A stretch of 51,849 nt of DNA, taken from NCBI GenBank assembly GCA_017512675.1, contig JAFWEY010000142.1, forward strand, positions 1-51,849. The letters run 5' to 3'. The DNA comes from Clostridia bacterium. GTDB taxonomy: Bacteria; Bacillota; Clostridia; Christensenellales; Aristaeellaceae. Shown in pieces: positions 24,845-32,711 of the stretch. A model generated the notes under the pieces. It was not told the DNA's origin. It saw only the letters and a list, made by a program, of their open reading frames with translations, and made no database searches. The stretch's first letter is position 1. Each line of letters starts with the position of its first letter. The position numbers were made by a program, and so were the translations under genes.

Positions 24845-26473
24845 ATGCTTTTGGAAATCTCGATTCGAAATATCGCGCTGATCGAAGAGATGCGCCTTTC
24901 CTTCGAGGAAGGGCTCAACGTGTTAACCGGCGAAACGGGTGCCGGAAAATCCATCGTCGTGGACAGTCTGGCGCTCGCGCTGGGCGGGCGCGCGGACCGC
25001 GATCTGATCCGTTCGGGTGCCGGCAAGGCGTCCGTTACGGCGCTGTTCGACGTTTCGGGCCGCGGCGACGTGGCGGAAAAGCTCGAGGAGATGGGCCTGG
25101 AGGCGGAAGAGGGGCTTTTGCCGGTCACCCGGGAAATCTCGGAAAACGGCCGCAGCATCTGCCGCATCGCCGGCACCGCCGTGCCGCTGAGCAGAATGCG
25201 CGATATAACGGGAATGCTGGTGGACATTCACGGTCAGCACGAGTTTCAGCAGCTGACGGATCCGTCCCGCCATCTCTCGTTCATCGACGCGTACGGGGAC
25301 AGCGGGCACAGGGCGCTGATCGGGGAGGTAAAGGAAAAGCACGCGCTGTGGAAAGAAGCGAAGACGGCGCTGGACGGGTTCCGCGCGGACATGCGGGAAA
25401 AGGAACAGCTGAAGGATATCCTGACGTTTCAGATTGCCGAGATCGACAGCGTCAGGCCGAAGCCGGGGGAAGAGGAAAAGCTGAAGCAAAAGGCGTTGCT
25501 GCTGCACAACGCCGAGAAGATTTCCTCTTCCGTCGCAAAAGCGTACCACCTGGTCTATCAGGGCGGCAAATCGGCTTCCGCGCAGGAGTCTCTGGTGCGG
25601 GCCGTACAGGCGCTGGACGGCATCGCCGGCCTGGATGCCCGCTTTTCAGAGATTCGGGACCGGCTGAACGAATTGTTTTTCGGTGTGCAGGATGTCGGGC
25701 TGGAACTGCAGGATATCGTCGAGGGGCAGGAGTTCGATCCGGAAGAAGCGGATCGGATCGGGCGCAGATTGAATGCCCTCGACCAGCTGGAGAAGAAATA
25801 CGGCCCGACGGCAGAGGATGTGCTGAAATTCCGCGATGAGGCCGGAAAGCGGCTCGAGGGCATCGAGGCCGGCGATGAAAAGCTGCAGGATATGGAGCGG
25901 CAGGAAAAACTGCTGCGCGAAGCGCTCCATGCCGCGGCAGATCGGCTGACGGAATCCCGCAAAGCGCTGGCGCTGACATTTACCGGCAGATTGCTGGACG
26001 AACTGAACGATCTGGGAATGCCGCGCACGCGGTTCGAGGTTCGCTTTGAAAAACAGCGCCAATGCGGGGCGGCGGGCTGGGATCAGGTCGAGTTTCTGAT
26101 TTCTCCCAATCCGGGCGAACCGCTCAAGCCGCTGGCAAACATCGCCTCCGGCGGCGAACTGAGCCGGATCATGCTGGGCATGAAAGCGATTCAGGCGGAT
26201 GAAGGCGGTGTCGGTGTCATGATCTTCGACGAGATCGACACCGGGATCAGCGGCCGTATGGCGCAGGTCGTCGCAGAGAAGATGGCGCAGATCGCCGGCC
26301 GGCGGCAGGTTCTGTGCGTCACGCATCTGGCGCAGATCGCCTGTATGGCGGACGAACAGTACCTGGTGGAGAAAACCGCGTGCGGCGAGCGCACCGGAAC
26401 CGGCGTGCACCGCCTGTCACAGCAGCAGCGCGTGCAGGAAATCGCGCGAATGGTCAGCGGGGCAGGGGACTGA
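24845..26473 (+). CDS. recN: DNA repair protein RecN, C-terminus cut by an in-frame stop
   Basis: Predicted 542 residues to TGA at 26471-26473. SMC-like ATPase for double-strand-break repair: Walker A (LTGETGAGKSIVVDSL), the VDIHGQHEFQQL motif, a central coiled coil (~150-370), ABC signature (ASGGELSRIMLGM), Walker B (MIFDEIDTGISG) and the H-loop CVTHLAQIA. The frame continues past TGA for 26 codons to TGA 26552-26554, and LRHAENMLEAA there matches the conserved RecN tail (HAKELL in Bacillus). The stop therefore truncates the last helix only. ATPase motifs are intact, so residual function is possible. Downstream spo0A/spoIVB, usual in spore formers, are absent. Confidence 0.93.
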   Translation: MLLEISIRNIALIEEMRLSFEEGLNVLTGETGAGKSIVVDSLALALGGRADRDLIRSGAGKASVTALFDVSGRGDVAEKLEEMGLEAEEGLLPVTREISENGRSICRIAGTAVPLSRMRDITGMLVDIHGQHEFQQLTDPSRHLSFIDAYGDSGHRALIGEVKEKHALWKEAKTALDGFRADMREKEQLKDILTFQIAEIDSVRPKPGEEEKLKQKALLLHNAEKISSSVAKAYHLVYQGGKSASAQESLVRAVQALDGIAGLDARFSEIRDRLNELFFGVQDVGLELQDIVEGQEFDPEEADRIGRRLNALDQLEKKYGPTAEDVLKFRDEAGKRLEGIEAGDEKLQDMERQEKLLREALHAAADRLTESRKALALTFTGRLLDELNDLGMPRTRFEVRFEKQRQCGAAGWDQVEFLISPNPGEPLKPLANIASGGELSRIMLGMKAIQADEGGVGVMIFDEIDTGISGRMAQVVAEKMAQIAGRRQVLCVTHLAQIACMADEQYLVEKTACGERTGTGVHRLSQQQRVQEIARMVSGAGD

Positions 26474-26554
26474 CAAAGCAGTCTGCGGCACGCGGAAAAC
26501 ATGCTGGAGGCAGCGCGCGCACTGAAAGCGGAAAAACGGGCGGAACGGAAATGA
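26474..26554 (+). pseudogene. recN: Detached C-terminal tail of recN
   Basis: 26 sense codons in frame with recN immediately after its TGA, reading QSSLRHAENMLEAARAL and ending AEKRAERK. It aligns without a gap to the Bacillus RecN end when the stop codon is counted as one residue. It has no ribosome binding site of its own. Confidence 0.75.
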
Positions 26555-26560
26555 AAACAC

Positions 26561-26591
26561 GGGGAAGCGGCGGTGGATCCGCTGCTTCCCC
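26561..26591. other. Stable hairpin between recN and the PHP gene
   Basis: A 13-bp stem with one G-T pair (26561-26573 with 26579-26591), loop TGGAT. It lacks a T-tract, so it may be an RNA-processing or attenuating element rather than a terminator. Confidence 0.45.
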
Positions 26592-26624
26592 GAAGAATGA
26601 CACGACTGAGGGAGGCTTCTGATC

Positions 26625-27911
26625 ATGGAAAACATCACCCGGGAAGAGGCGCTGAGGCTTTTGAATGCACCGGAGCGCCTGGAGAATCTGAAACGGTTGG
26701 TTCAGGACGCGAAGGAAGGCCGCCTGCCGCTGCCTGAAACGCATTCGGACGTCAACAACCACATCCATACGACGTATTCCTTTTCGCCTTATTCTCCCAC
26801 GGCAGCGGTTTGGTTTTCCTGGCAGGCAGGCCTTTGCACGTGCGGACTGATGGATCACGATTCGATCGGCGGCGCGGAAGAATTCCTGGAAGCGTGCCAT
26901 ATCGTCGGCATGCCGGGCACCATGGGCCTGGAGTGCCGCGCATCCATGTCGGATACGCCGTTCGGAGACAGGCGGCTGAACAATCCCGACCAGAAAGGAT
27001 GCGCATATCTGACGCTGCACGGAGTGCCGCATGACAAAGCCGGAGAGCTGAACGCCTGCTTTGGGAAATACCGGGATCTTCGCAACCGGCGGAACCGGAA
27101 GATGGTGGAAGGCATCAACGGGCTGCTGCGCGCGTACGGGATCGAAGTGGATTTCGACAGGGACGTGCTGCCGCTGTCCAATTACGCAGCGGGCGGCTCG
27201 GTGACGGAGCGGCATCTCAGCTGCGCGCTGGCGAAAAAGCTGCTGGAGCGGTATCCTGCCGGTGCAGATCTGATTTCATTCATCAAAAATGACATGCGGC
27301 TGCCGGTTTCCGGAAAGATCGAAGGCTATCTGCTGGACGGGAACAATCCGCATCGGCTGTATGACCTGATCGGCTGGATCAAAGCGCAGCTGATTTCCCG
27401 GTTCTATGTGGACGCGAAGGAAGAGCTGATGGACATCCGCGATGTACTGGACATGGCGGACAGGATCGGTGCCATCGCCTCCTACGCGTATTTGGGCGAC
27501 GTGGGGGATTCCGTTACCGGAGACAAAAAGGCGCAGACCTTCGAGGACGAATACCTGGATGAGCTGTTTCCGTACCTGAAGGAAATCGGATTCAAGGCCG
27601 TCAGCTACATGCCTTCCCGCAATACGCCGGCACAGCTGGATCGCCTTCGCGCGCTGTGCGACAGATATCAGATGTTCCAGATCAGCGGCGAGGACATCAA
27701 TCAGCCGCGCCAGGCGTTTGTGTGCATGGCGCAGAGGGATCCCAAATTCAGCAACCTGTACGAGGCGACCTGGGCGCTGATCGCGCATGAGTGGCTGTCC
27801 ACCGGGCATCCGGAAAAAGGCTTCTTCTCGAAGGAAGCGGTTGCGAAGATTCCGGACATGAAAGAGCGCATCGCGGCATACGCGAAGCAGGGCCGGGAGC
27901 TGACGTTCTGA
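26625..27911 (+). CDS. PHP-domain metal-dependent phosphoesterase-like protein
   Basis: Predicted 428 residues; GAGGGAGGCTTC precedes the start. PHP motifs: N-terminal NNHIHTTYSFSPYSP (first metal His pair), GLMDHDSIGG (second Asp-His), and a late HEWLSTGHPEKG. A middle segment of about 200 residues has no signature I know. PHP proteins hydrolyse phosphoesters of sugars, nucleotides or histidinol phosphate; the substrate here is unassigned. It is the last gene before the cobalamin cluster and is closed by a terminator-like hairpin, so it is probably unrelated to B12. Confidence 0.8.
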   Translation: MENITREEALRLLNAPERLENLKRLVQDAKEGRLPLPETHSDVNNHIHTTYSFSPYSPTAAVWFSWQAGLCTCGLMDHDSIGGAEEFLEACHIVGMPGTMGLECRASMSDTPFGDRRLNNPDQKGCAYLTLHGVPHDKAGELNACFGKYRDLRNRRNRKMVEGINGLLRAYGIEVDFDRDVLPLSNYAAGGSVTERHLSCALAKKLLERYPAGADLISFIKNDMRLPVSGKIEGYLLDGNNPHRLYDLIGWIKAQLISRFYVDAKEELMDIRDVLDMADRIGAIASYAYLGDVGDSVTGDKKAQTFEDEYLDELFPYLKEIGFKAVSYMPSRNTPAQLDRLRALCDRYQMFQISGEDINQPRQAFVCMAQRDPKFSNLYEATWALIAHEWLSTGHPEKGFFSKEAVAKIPDMKERIAAYAKQGRELTF

Positions 27912-27941
27912 GAGGAACCATCATTTTACAAATAATTAATC

Positions 27942-27967
27942 GCCCTCTGTTGTATCGAACAGAGGGC
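27942..27967 (+). terminator. Terminator-like hairpin after the PHP gene
   Basis: A perfect 10-bp stem GCCCTCTGTT/AACAGAGGGC with loop GTATCG, followed by TTATGTT. The T-tract is weak but the position, 31 bases after the stop, fits. Confidence 0.65.
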
Positions 27968-27979
27968 TTATGTTAATAT
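27950..27979 (+). promoter_or_regulatory. Possible promoter of the cobalamin operon
   Basis: TTGTAT, 18-base spacer, TAATAT, just upstream of the riboswitch and overlapping the preceding terminator hairpin. The best candidate in this AT-rich pocket, but not strong. Confidence 0.35.
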
Positions 27980-28023
27980 TTGATTGATCCGCGAAAAGCG
28001 GATCATGACAATTGCACAATGGC

Positions 28024-28206
28024 TCAGGGTGCGCTGCGCGGCTGCGCGGCGTTAAAAGGGAAACAGGTGCGAATCCTGTACGAACTCGTCACTGTAACAG
28101 GCAAATGCCATCCCGGGGGATGGCATGGATCCGTGCAAGGCGGTCACTGGCAAAAGCCGGGAAGGCCGCACAGATCGAAAGCCTCAAGCCAGGAAACCTG
28201 CCCTGC
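28024..28206 (+). promoter_or_regulatory. Cobalamin (adenosylcobalamin-type) riboswitch
   Basis: Canonical RF00174 elements are in order: AAAAGGGAAACAGGTG (28054 on), AATCCTGTACG, CGTCACTGTAA, a variable hairpin (TGCCATCCC with GGGATGGCA), CACTGGCAAAAGCCGGGAAG, and the B12 box AGCCAGGAAACCTGCC at 28187-28202. Cobalamin binding should shut off the downstream transport and biosynthesis genes. Exact 5' and 3' limits are approximate. Confidence 0.95.
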
Positions 28207-28376
28207 TGCCGGTACCGGAATGTATTTCCAGATCACGAGCAACTGATCGTACCGTATTGGCGCTTGCGCGCCTTACTGTTCGGCTCTTGTGTGAAAACGC
28301 AGGGGTTTTTGTTTGTCTTCTCCGAATTGTCCGGCACGGCGCCATGTGCGGGCATTACGACAAGGAGGGAAAAGAC
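28207..28376 (+). promoter_or_regulatory. Riboswitch expression platform / leader
   Basis: 170 bases between the aptamer and the cbiK start. CCCTGC at the aptamer edge (28201-28206) can pair with GCAGGG at 28299-28304, which is followed by GTTTTTG. This is compatible with a ligand-dependent terminator with small internal hairpins (GGCGC/GCGCC at ~28259-28272). Termination versus translation control is not resolved. Confidence 0.4.
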
Positions 28377-29300
28377 ATGAAAACGTGGATTGCTCTGGTA
28401 CTGGCTCTGGTCTTCGCGCTGTCCTGCACGATCGCTCTGGCGGAGGACGAGGAGAACTACGAAACCGGCGACGCGACGCTGGATCTGGTTCGCAACGAGG
28501 ACGATATCGGCGAGAAGGAACTGCTGGTCGTTTCTTTCGGCACCAGTTTTAACGACAGCCGGCGCCTGACCATCGGCGGCGTGGAAGCGGCCATCGCGGA
28601 AGCACTGCCGGAATTCTCCGTTCGCCGCGCGTTTACCGCGCAGATCATCATCGATCACGTTGAGAAGCGCGACGGTATCCACATCGACAACGTCACCGAG
28701 GCGCTGGACAGGGCGGTAAACAACGGAGTGAAAACTCTTGTGGTGCAGCCCACCCATCTGATGCACGGCTTCGAGTACGACGAGCTGGTGGAAACGCTGG
28801 GCGGGTACGCCGACGCGTTTGAGCAAATCGTGGTGGGGGAACCGCTGCTGACGAGCGAGGACGATTTTTCCCGCGTGGCCAACCTCATGATCGACGTGAC
28901 AAAGGAATACGATGACGGCGAAACCGCGATTGTCTGGATGGGCCACGGCACGGAGCACGAATACAACAAAATCTACGGCGAGATGCAGCAGGTGCTCAGC
29001 GGACTGGGCGCAGAAAACACCTACGTCGGCACCGTGGAAGCGGCTCCGTCGCTGGAGGACGTGATGGCGGCCATCGACGGCAAGGGATACAAGCGCGTTG
29101 TGCTGCGCCCGATGATGGTGGTTGCCGGCGATCACGCGAACAACGACATGGCGGGTGACGAAGAGGATTCCTGGAAGGCCGTTCTGACGGAGGCCTGTTA
29201 CGAGGTCGAATGCGTTCTGGAAGGTCTCGGCCAGGTGGAAGGGATTCAGCAGATCTACGTCGAGCACGCGCAGGCCGCGGCGGCGCAGACCGCACAATAA
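28377..29300 (+). CDS. cbiK: Exported sirohydrochlorin cobaltochelatase CbiK
   Basis: Predicted 307 residues; ATG 28377 after CAAGGAGGG. Residues 1-22 are a signal peptide (MKTWIALVLALVF, cleavage after ALA). The rest is a class II chelatase: ELLVVSFGTSFNDSR, the first metal His in QPTHLMHGFEYDE, the second in WMGHGTEHEYN, and a C-terminal RPMMVVAGDHANNDM. CbiK normally inserts Co2+ into sirohydrochlorin in the cytoplasm. Exported forms are known (periplasmic CbiKP of Desulfovibrio; the CbiK-like IhtB of Porphyromonas, implicated in haem handling). It heads the B12 operon just before exported binding proteins and an importer, suggesting extracellular metal or tetrapyrrole capture. No second, cytoplasmic CbiK/CbiX is seen. 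Confidence 0.9.
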   Translation: MKTWIALVLALVFALSCTIALAEDEENYETGDATLDLVRNEDDIGEKELLVVSFGTSFNDSRRLTIGGVEAAIAEALPEFSVRRAFTAQIIIDHVEKRDGIHIDNVTEALDRAVNNGVKTLVVQPTHLMHGFEYDELVETLGGYADAFEQIVVGEPLLTSEDDFSRVANLMIDVTKEYDDGETAIVWMGHGTEHEYNKIYGEMQQVLSGLGAENTYVGTVEAAPSLEDVMAAIDGKGYKRVVLRPMMVVAGDHANNDMAGDEEDSWKAVLTEACYEVECVLEGLGQVEGIQQIYVEHAQAAAAQTAQ

Positions 29301-29372
29301 GATTCCGTGCGAAGGGGGAAGGCGTTCCCCCTTCGCTGTTGTTTAATGAAAACCGCAAATGGGGGGACTGGG

Positions 29373-30227
29373 ATGAAATACCGTATACTCAGCCTGTTGC
29401 TTGCGATGCTGTTTATGTCTTTCGCGGCTGCGGCGGAAGAAGGGAATGGCAGCGGAGTCGCAAGCGCATCGGACATGACCGATGTGATCGACATCGTCGA
29501 CGAAAACTCGGTGCCGGTAACCGCGCAGCAGCTGAACGACGGCGTCTATCCGGTGGCCGTGGACGTTTCCTCATCGATGTTCAAAGTGGTCGGCTGTGAA
29601 GTGACCGTCCAGGACGGAAAGATGACAGCGCGCCTCTCGATGAAGAGCAAAAGCTACGAGGCCATGTATCCCGGCACGGCGGAAGACGCGGCAAGAGCGC
29701 CGAAAGAGGCGCTGGCGATGCTGGAAGAGCAGGCGGACGGCAAGCTGACCTTTACGCTTCCCATCGACGCGTTCGATGCGGGTTATGAATGCGCGGCGCT
29801 CAGCGCGCGCAAACAGCTGTGGTATCCCCGCACGCTGGTGTTCCGCTCCGATTCCCTTCCCCTTGACGCGTGGAAGGAGGAGTGCCTGAAAACGCCGGAA
29901 TCGCTGGCGCTTTCTGACGGGACGTACACCTGTGACGTCAGGCTGGAGGGCGCGGGACGCGCGTCGCTGGCGTCGCCCGCCGTTGTGACCGTGCAGGACG
30001 GAAAATGCAGCGCGCGGATCGTGTTTTCCACTTCGAAAATCGATTACGTGATCGTGGACGGTCAGAGATTCGAGCCGGCGGGGAATGAGAACGGCGCGGC
30101 GTTCACCGTCCCGGTAGCGGTCTTCGACCGGAAGCTGCCGATCACGGTGGACAGCACCGCCATTACGCCGTCCGTCGAAGTCGCCTATTCGATGACATTT
30201 GACGCGCAGAGCATTGCGCCGCAATGA
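29373..30227 (+). CDS. Exported protein with two copies of an unassigned beta-rich module
   Basis: Predicted 284 residues; start at 29373 after GGGGGG, with signal peptide MKYRILSLLLAMLF...AAAA. Two similar modules follow (56-162 and 181-276). Each opens with a DG-x-Y strand (LNDGVYPVAVDV; LSDGTYTCDV), then VTVQDGK, (S)ARLS/ARIVF and a Ser-x-x-Tyr strand, and closes with an F-x-x-P stretch before a Val/Ile-rich end. The layout (DGxY start, SMF, V-x-DGK) recalls haem-binding NEAT domains, but the diagnostic YxxxY is not clear; that is inference. A third copy begins the next gene's product. Position between exported CbiK and BtuF suggests binding of a corrinoid, porphyrin or cobalt complex. Confidence 0.72.
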   Translation: MKYRILSLLLAMLFMSFAAAAEEGNGSGVASASDMTDVIDIVDENSVPVTAQQLNDGVYPVAVDVSSSMFKVVGCEVTVQDGKMTARLSMKSKSYEAMYPGTAEDAARAPKEALAMLEEQADGKLTFTLPIDAFDAGYECAALSARKQLWYPRTLVFRSDSLPLDAWKEECLKTPESLALSDGTYTCDVRLEGAGRASLASPAVVTVQDGKCSARIVFSTSKIDYVIVDGQRFEPAGNENGAAFTVPVAVFDRKLPITVDSTAITPSVEVAYSMTFDAQSIAPQ

Positions 30228-30243
30228 GCCGGGAGGGACCGGA

Positions 30244-31677
30244 ATGAGAAATCGACTTGCGCTGGTGTTGGCCGTTCTGCTTGCCGCCGTGGCCGCTGCC
30301 GTCTGCGCGGAGGGGGAATTGCCGAACGGCGTTTATGCGCCCGACGAATTCCGCTTCACAGGCGGCACGGGAAGGGTGGTCATCGATTGCCCGCAGGTTG
30401 CCGTCGCGGACGGGCAGGCGACTGCCCGCATCGTGTTCGGCAGCCCCAATTATACGACGCTCACGTACGACGGCGTTCAGTATACGGCGGCACACGAAGG
30501 CGATGCCTCGGTCTTTGAAATCCCCGCCGAGCTCAACCGTTCCTTTGAGATCACCGCCGTAACCACGGCGATGAGCCGCCCTCACGGGATCGGGTACACG
30601 CTGTATATCCAGCTGAACGCGGCCCGGCACGAAAAAGACCTGGCCGGCCTTACGTGGGAGAGCGAACTGCCGCTTTCCTACGCGGAATGCTTTTCGGTGG
30701 ATTTCTACAGCGGAGGATACGCGCTGATCGATGTAAAGGACGGCGCCCGCTATCTGGCCGTGCCGGAAAACCAGCCGGTTCCCGAAGGACTCGATCCCGG
30801 GATCACCGTGCTGCCCCAGCCGTTGGATCGGGTGTACCTGGCGGCCACCCCCGTCATGTCGCTGATCGATCGGCTGGACGCGATGGACGCCGTGCGCTTT
30901 TCGGGCACGCAGGCGGAAGGCTGGACGGTGGAAAACGCGTCGGAAGCCATGCGCGCCGGCTCCATGCTTTTTGCCGGGAAATACAGCGAGCCGGATTACG
31001 AACTGCTTTTGCGCGAGGAGTGCGATCTGGCGGTGGAATCCACGATGATCCTCCACACGCCGAAGGTGCAGGAACTGCTGGAAATGCTGGGGATCCCGGT
31101 ATTCGTCGATCGCTCCAGCTACGAGCCCCACCCGCTGGGGCGCACCGAATGGATCAAGGTTTACGGGGTGCTTTTCGGCAGACAGGCCGAGGCCTGCGCT
31201 TTCTTCGAAGAGCAATGCGCCATTCTCGATTCGATCGGAGACTTTCCCCAAACGGACCGGATGGTCGCGTTTTTCTACATCAGCGCCGACGGCTCCGTCG
31301 TAGTGCGCGGCGCTTCGGACTACGTGGCGGATATGATCGCGCTTGGCGGCGGCAGATACGCGTTTTCGGACATGACGGATGAAGACAGCACCAGGGCGTC
31401 CGTGTCGATCACGATGGAGGATTTCTACGCCGCGGCGTCGGACGCGGATTATCTGATCTACAATACTTCCATCGATACGACGGTTTCCGGCCTCGCGGAT
31501 CTGATTGCCCGCAGCGGGCTGCTTTCACAGTTCAAAGCGGTGCGCGAGGGCAACGTATGGTGCGCGGGCAGCGATCTGTTTCAGGCGGCGGACACGTCGG
31601 CCGGCATGATTTCCGACATTCACAAAATGCTGTGCGGAGAAGAAGAGGGCATGGTTTTTCTGAAAAAGCTGTGCTGA
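30244..31677 (+). CDS. btuF: ABC transporter substrate-binding protein (BtuF/FecB-like) with N-terminal extra module
   Basis: Predicted 477 residues; start at 30244 after GGGAGGG. Signal peptide (1-22; no lipobox, unlike most Gram-positive binding proteins), a third copy of the repeated module (27-125), then a class III periplasmic-binding fold (~130-477): YAECFSVDFYSGGYALIDV, CDLAVESTMILHTPKVQELLEMLGI, VFVDRSSYEPHPLGRTEWIKVYGVLFG. Helix-linked two-lobe proteins of this class bind cobalamin, haem or siderophores. BtuC and BtuD homologues follow. The B12 riboswitch supports a corrinoid or precursor ligand; haem cannot be excluded. Confidence 0.83.
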   Translation: MRNRLALVLAVLLAAVAAAVCAEGELPNGVYAPDEFRFTGGTGRVVIDCPQVAVADGQATARIVFGSPNYTTLTYDGVQYTAAHEGDASVFEIPAELNRSFEITAVTTAMSRPHGIGYTLYIQLNAARHEKDLAGLTWESELPLSYAECFSVDFYSGGYALIDVKDGARYLAVPENQPVPEGLDPGITVLPQPLDRVYLAATPVMSLIDRLDAMDAVRFSGTQAEGWTVENASEAMRAGSMLFAGKYSEPDYELLLREECDLAVESTMILHTPKVQELLEMLGIPVFVDRSSYEPHPLGRTEWIKVYGVLFGRQAEACAFFEEQCAILDSIGDFPQTDRMVAFFYISADGSVVVRGASDYVADMIALGGGRYAFSDMTDEDSTRASVSITMEDFYAAASDADYLIYNTSIDTTVSGLADLIARSGLLSQFKAVREGNVWCAGSDLFQAADTSAGMISDIHKMLCGEEEGMVFLKKLC

Positions 31678-31687
31678 GCGGGGCGAA

Positions 31688-32707
31688 ATGGAAAGACGAA
31701 AGCAACGGGTGCGGATCACGTGGATGTTCGCGATGCTGTCATTTGCGCTTCTTGTCAGCGCGGTTCTGAATATCGCGCTGGGCAGCGTGCAGATTCCGCT
31801 TCGGGACATCGCGGAGGTTTTGCTGCGCCGAAACGATAACCGTATGTATGAAGACATCATCTGGCAGATCCGTCTGCCGCGCCTCGTGATGGCCGCGGTT
31901 CTCGGCGGCGGGCTCGCCGTATCGGGCTTTCTTCTGCAGACGTTTTTCGGCAACCCGATCGCCGGCCCCTTCGTGCTGGGCATTTCTTCCGGCGCGAGGC
32001 TGGCCGTGGCGCTGACGATGATCGTCTTTCTGGATCGCATGCAGGCGGCGTCCTCCTGGGTGCTGGTGTTTTCCGCGATGATCGGATCCCTCGCCTGCAT
32101 GGGCTTCATTCTGCTGCTTGCGAACCGTCTGAAGCACATGTCAACGCTGCTTGTAGCCGGCATCATGATCGGCTATATCTGCTCCGCCGTCACTGATTTT
32201 ATCGTAACCTTTGCCAGTGAATCCGATATCGTCAACCTGCGCGGATGGTCGCTGGGCAGCTTTTCCGGCATGAACTGGGAAAACATCCGCGCGGCTTCCG
32301 CCATCATCGGCACAGGGTTCGCCCTTTCCCTGCTGATGAGCAAGCCGATGGGCGCGTACCAGCTGGGAGAGGCCTATGCCCGAAGCGTCGGCGTAAATAT
32401 CCGGTGGTTCCGAATCGCGCTGATTCTGCTTTCCGGCGCGCTTTCCGCCTGCGTGGCGGCGTTTGCCGGACCGATCTCCTTTGTGGGCATCGCGGTGCCG
32501 TATCTGATCAGGCGCCTGTTCAATACGTCCAGGCCGCTGATCGTGATTCCGGCGGCGTTCCTGGGCGGAGCGGTCTTCTGCATGGGATGCGATTTGATCG
32601 CGCGCACCGCGTTCGTGCCGACCGAGCTCAACGTCAGCACGGTCACCTCCGTGTTCGGCGCGCCAGTGGTCATCGTTATGATGCTCAGACGGCGGAAGGC
32701 GGGGTGA
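31688..32707 (+). CDS. btuC: FecCD/BtuC-type ABC permease
   Basis: Predicted 339 residues with about ten membrane helices. Family motifs: RLPRLVMAAVLGGGLAVSG, QTFFGNPIAGPFVLGISSGA, GWSLGSFSGMNW, and FAGPISFVGIAVPYLIRRL near the C-terminus, which contacts the ATPase. It forms the channel of the importer fed by the preceding binding protein. The spacing (10 and 4 bases to its neighbours) makes one translational unit. Confidence 0.92.
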   Translation: MERRKQRVRITWMFAMLSFALLVSAVLNIALGSVQIPLRDIAEVLLRRNDNRMYEDIIWQIRLPRLVMAAVLGGGLAVSGFLLQTFFGNPIAGPFVLGISSGARLAVALTMIVFLDRMQAASSWVLVFSAMIGSLACMGFILLLANRLKHMSTLLVAGIMIGYICSAVTDFIVTFASESDIVNLRGWSLGSFSGMNWENIRAASAIIGTGFALSLLMSKPMGAYQLGEAYARSVGVNIRWFRIALILLSGALSACVAAFAGPISFVGIAVPYLIRRLFNTSRPLIVIPAAFLGGAVFCMGCDLIARTAFVPTELNVSTVTSVFGAPVVIVMMLRRRKAG

Positions 32708-32711
32708 TTCG

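Noticed and set aside
2676-26554. Stop-codon reassignment to explain the interrupted genes
   Set aside because: All three stop codons are involved and all three also terminate intact genes (for example TAG at 22641, TAA at 17313, TGA at 23482).
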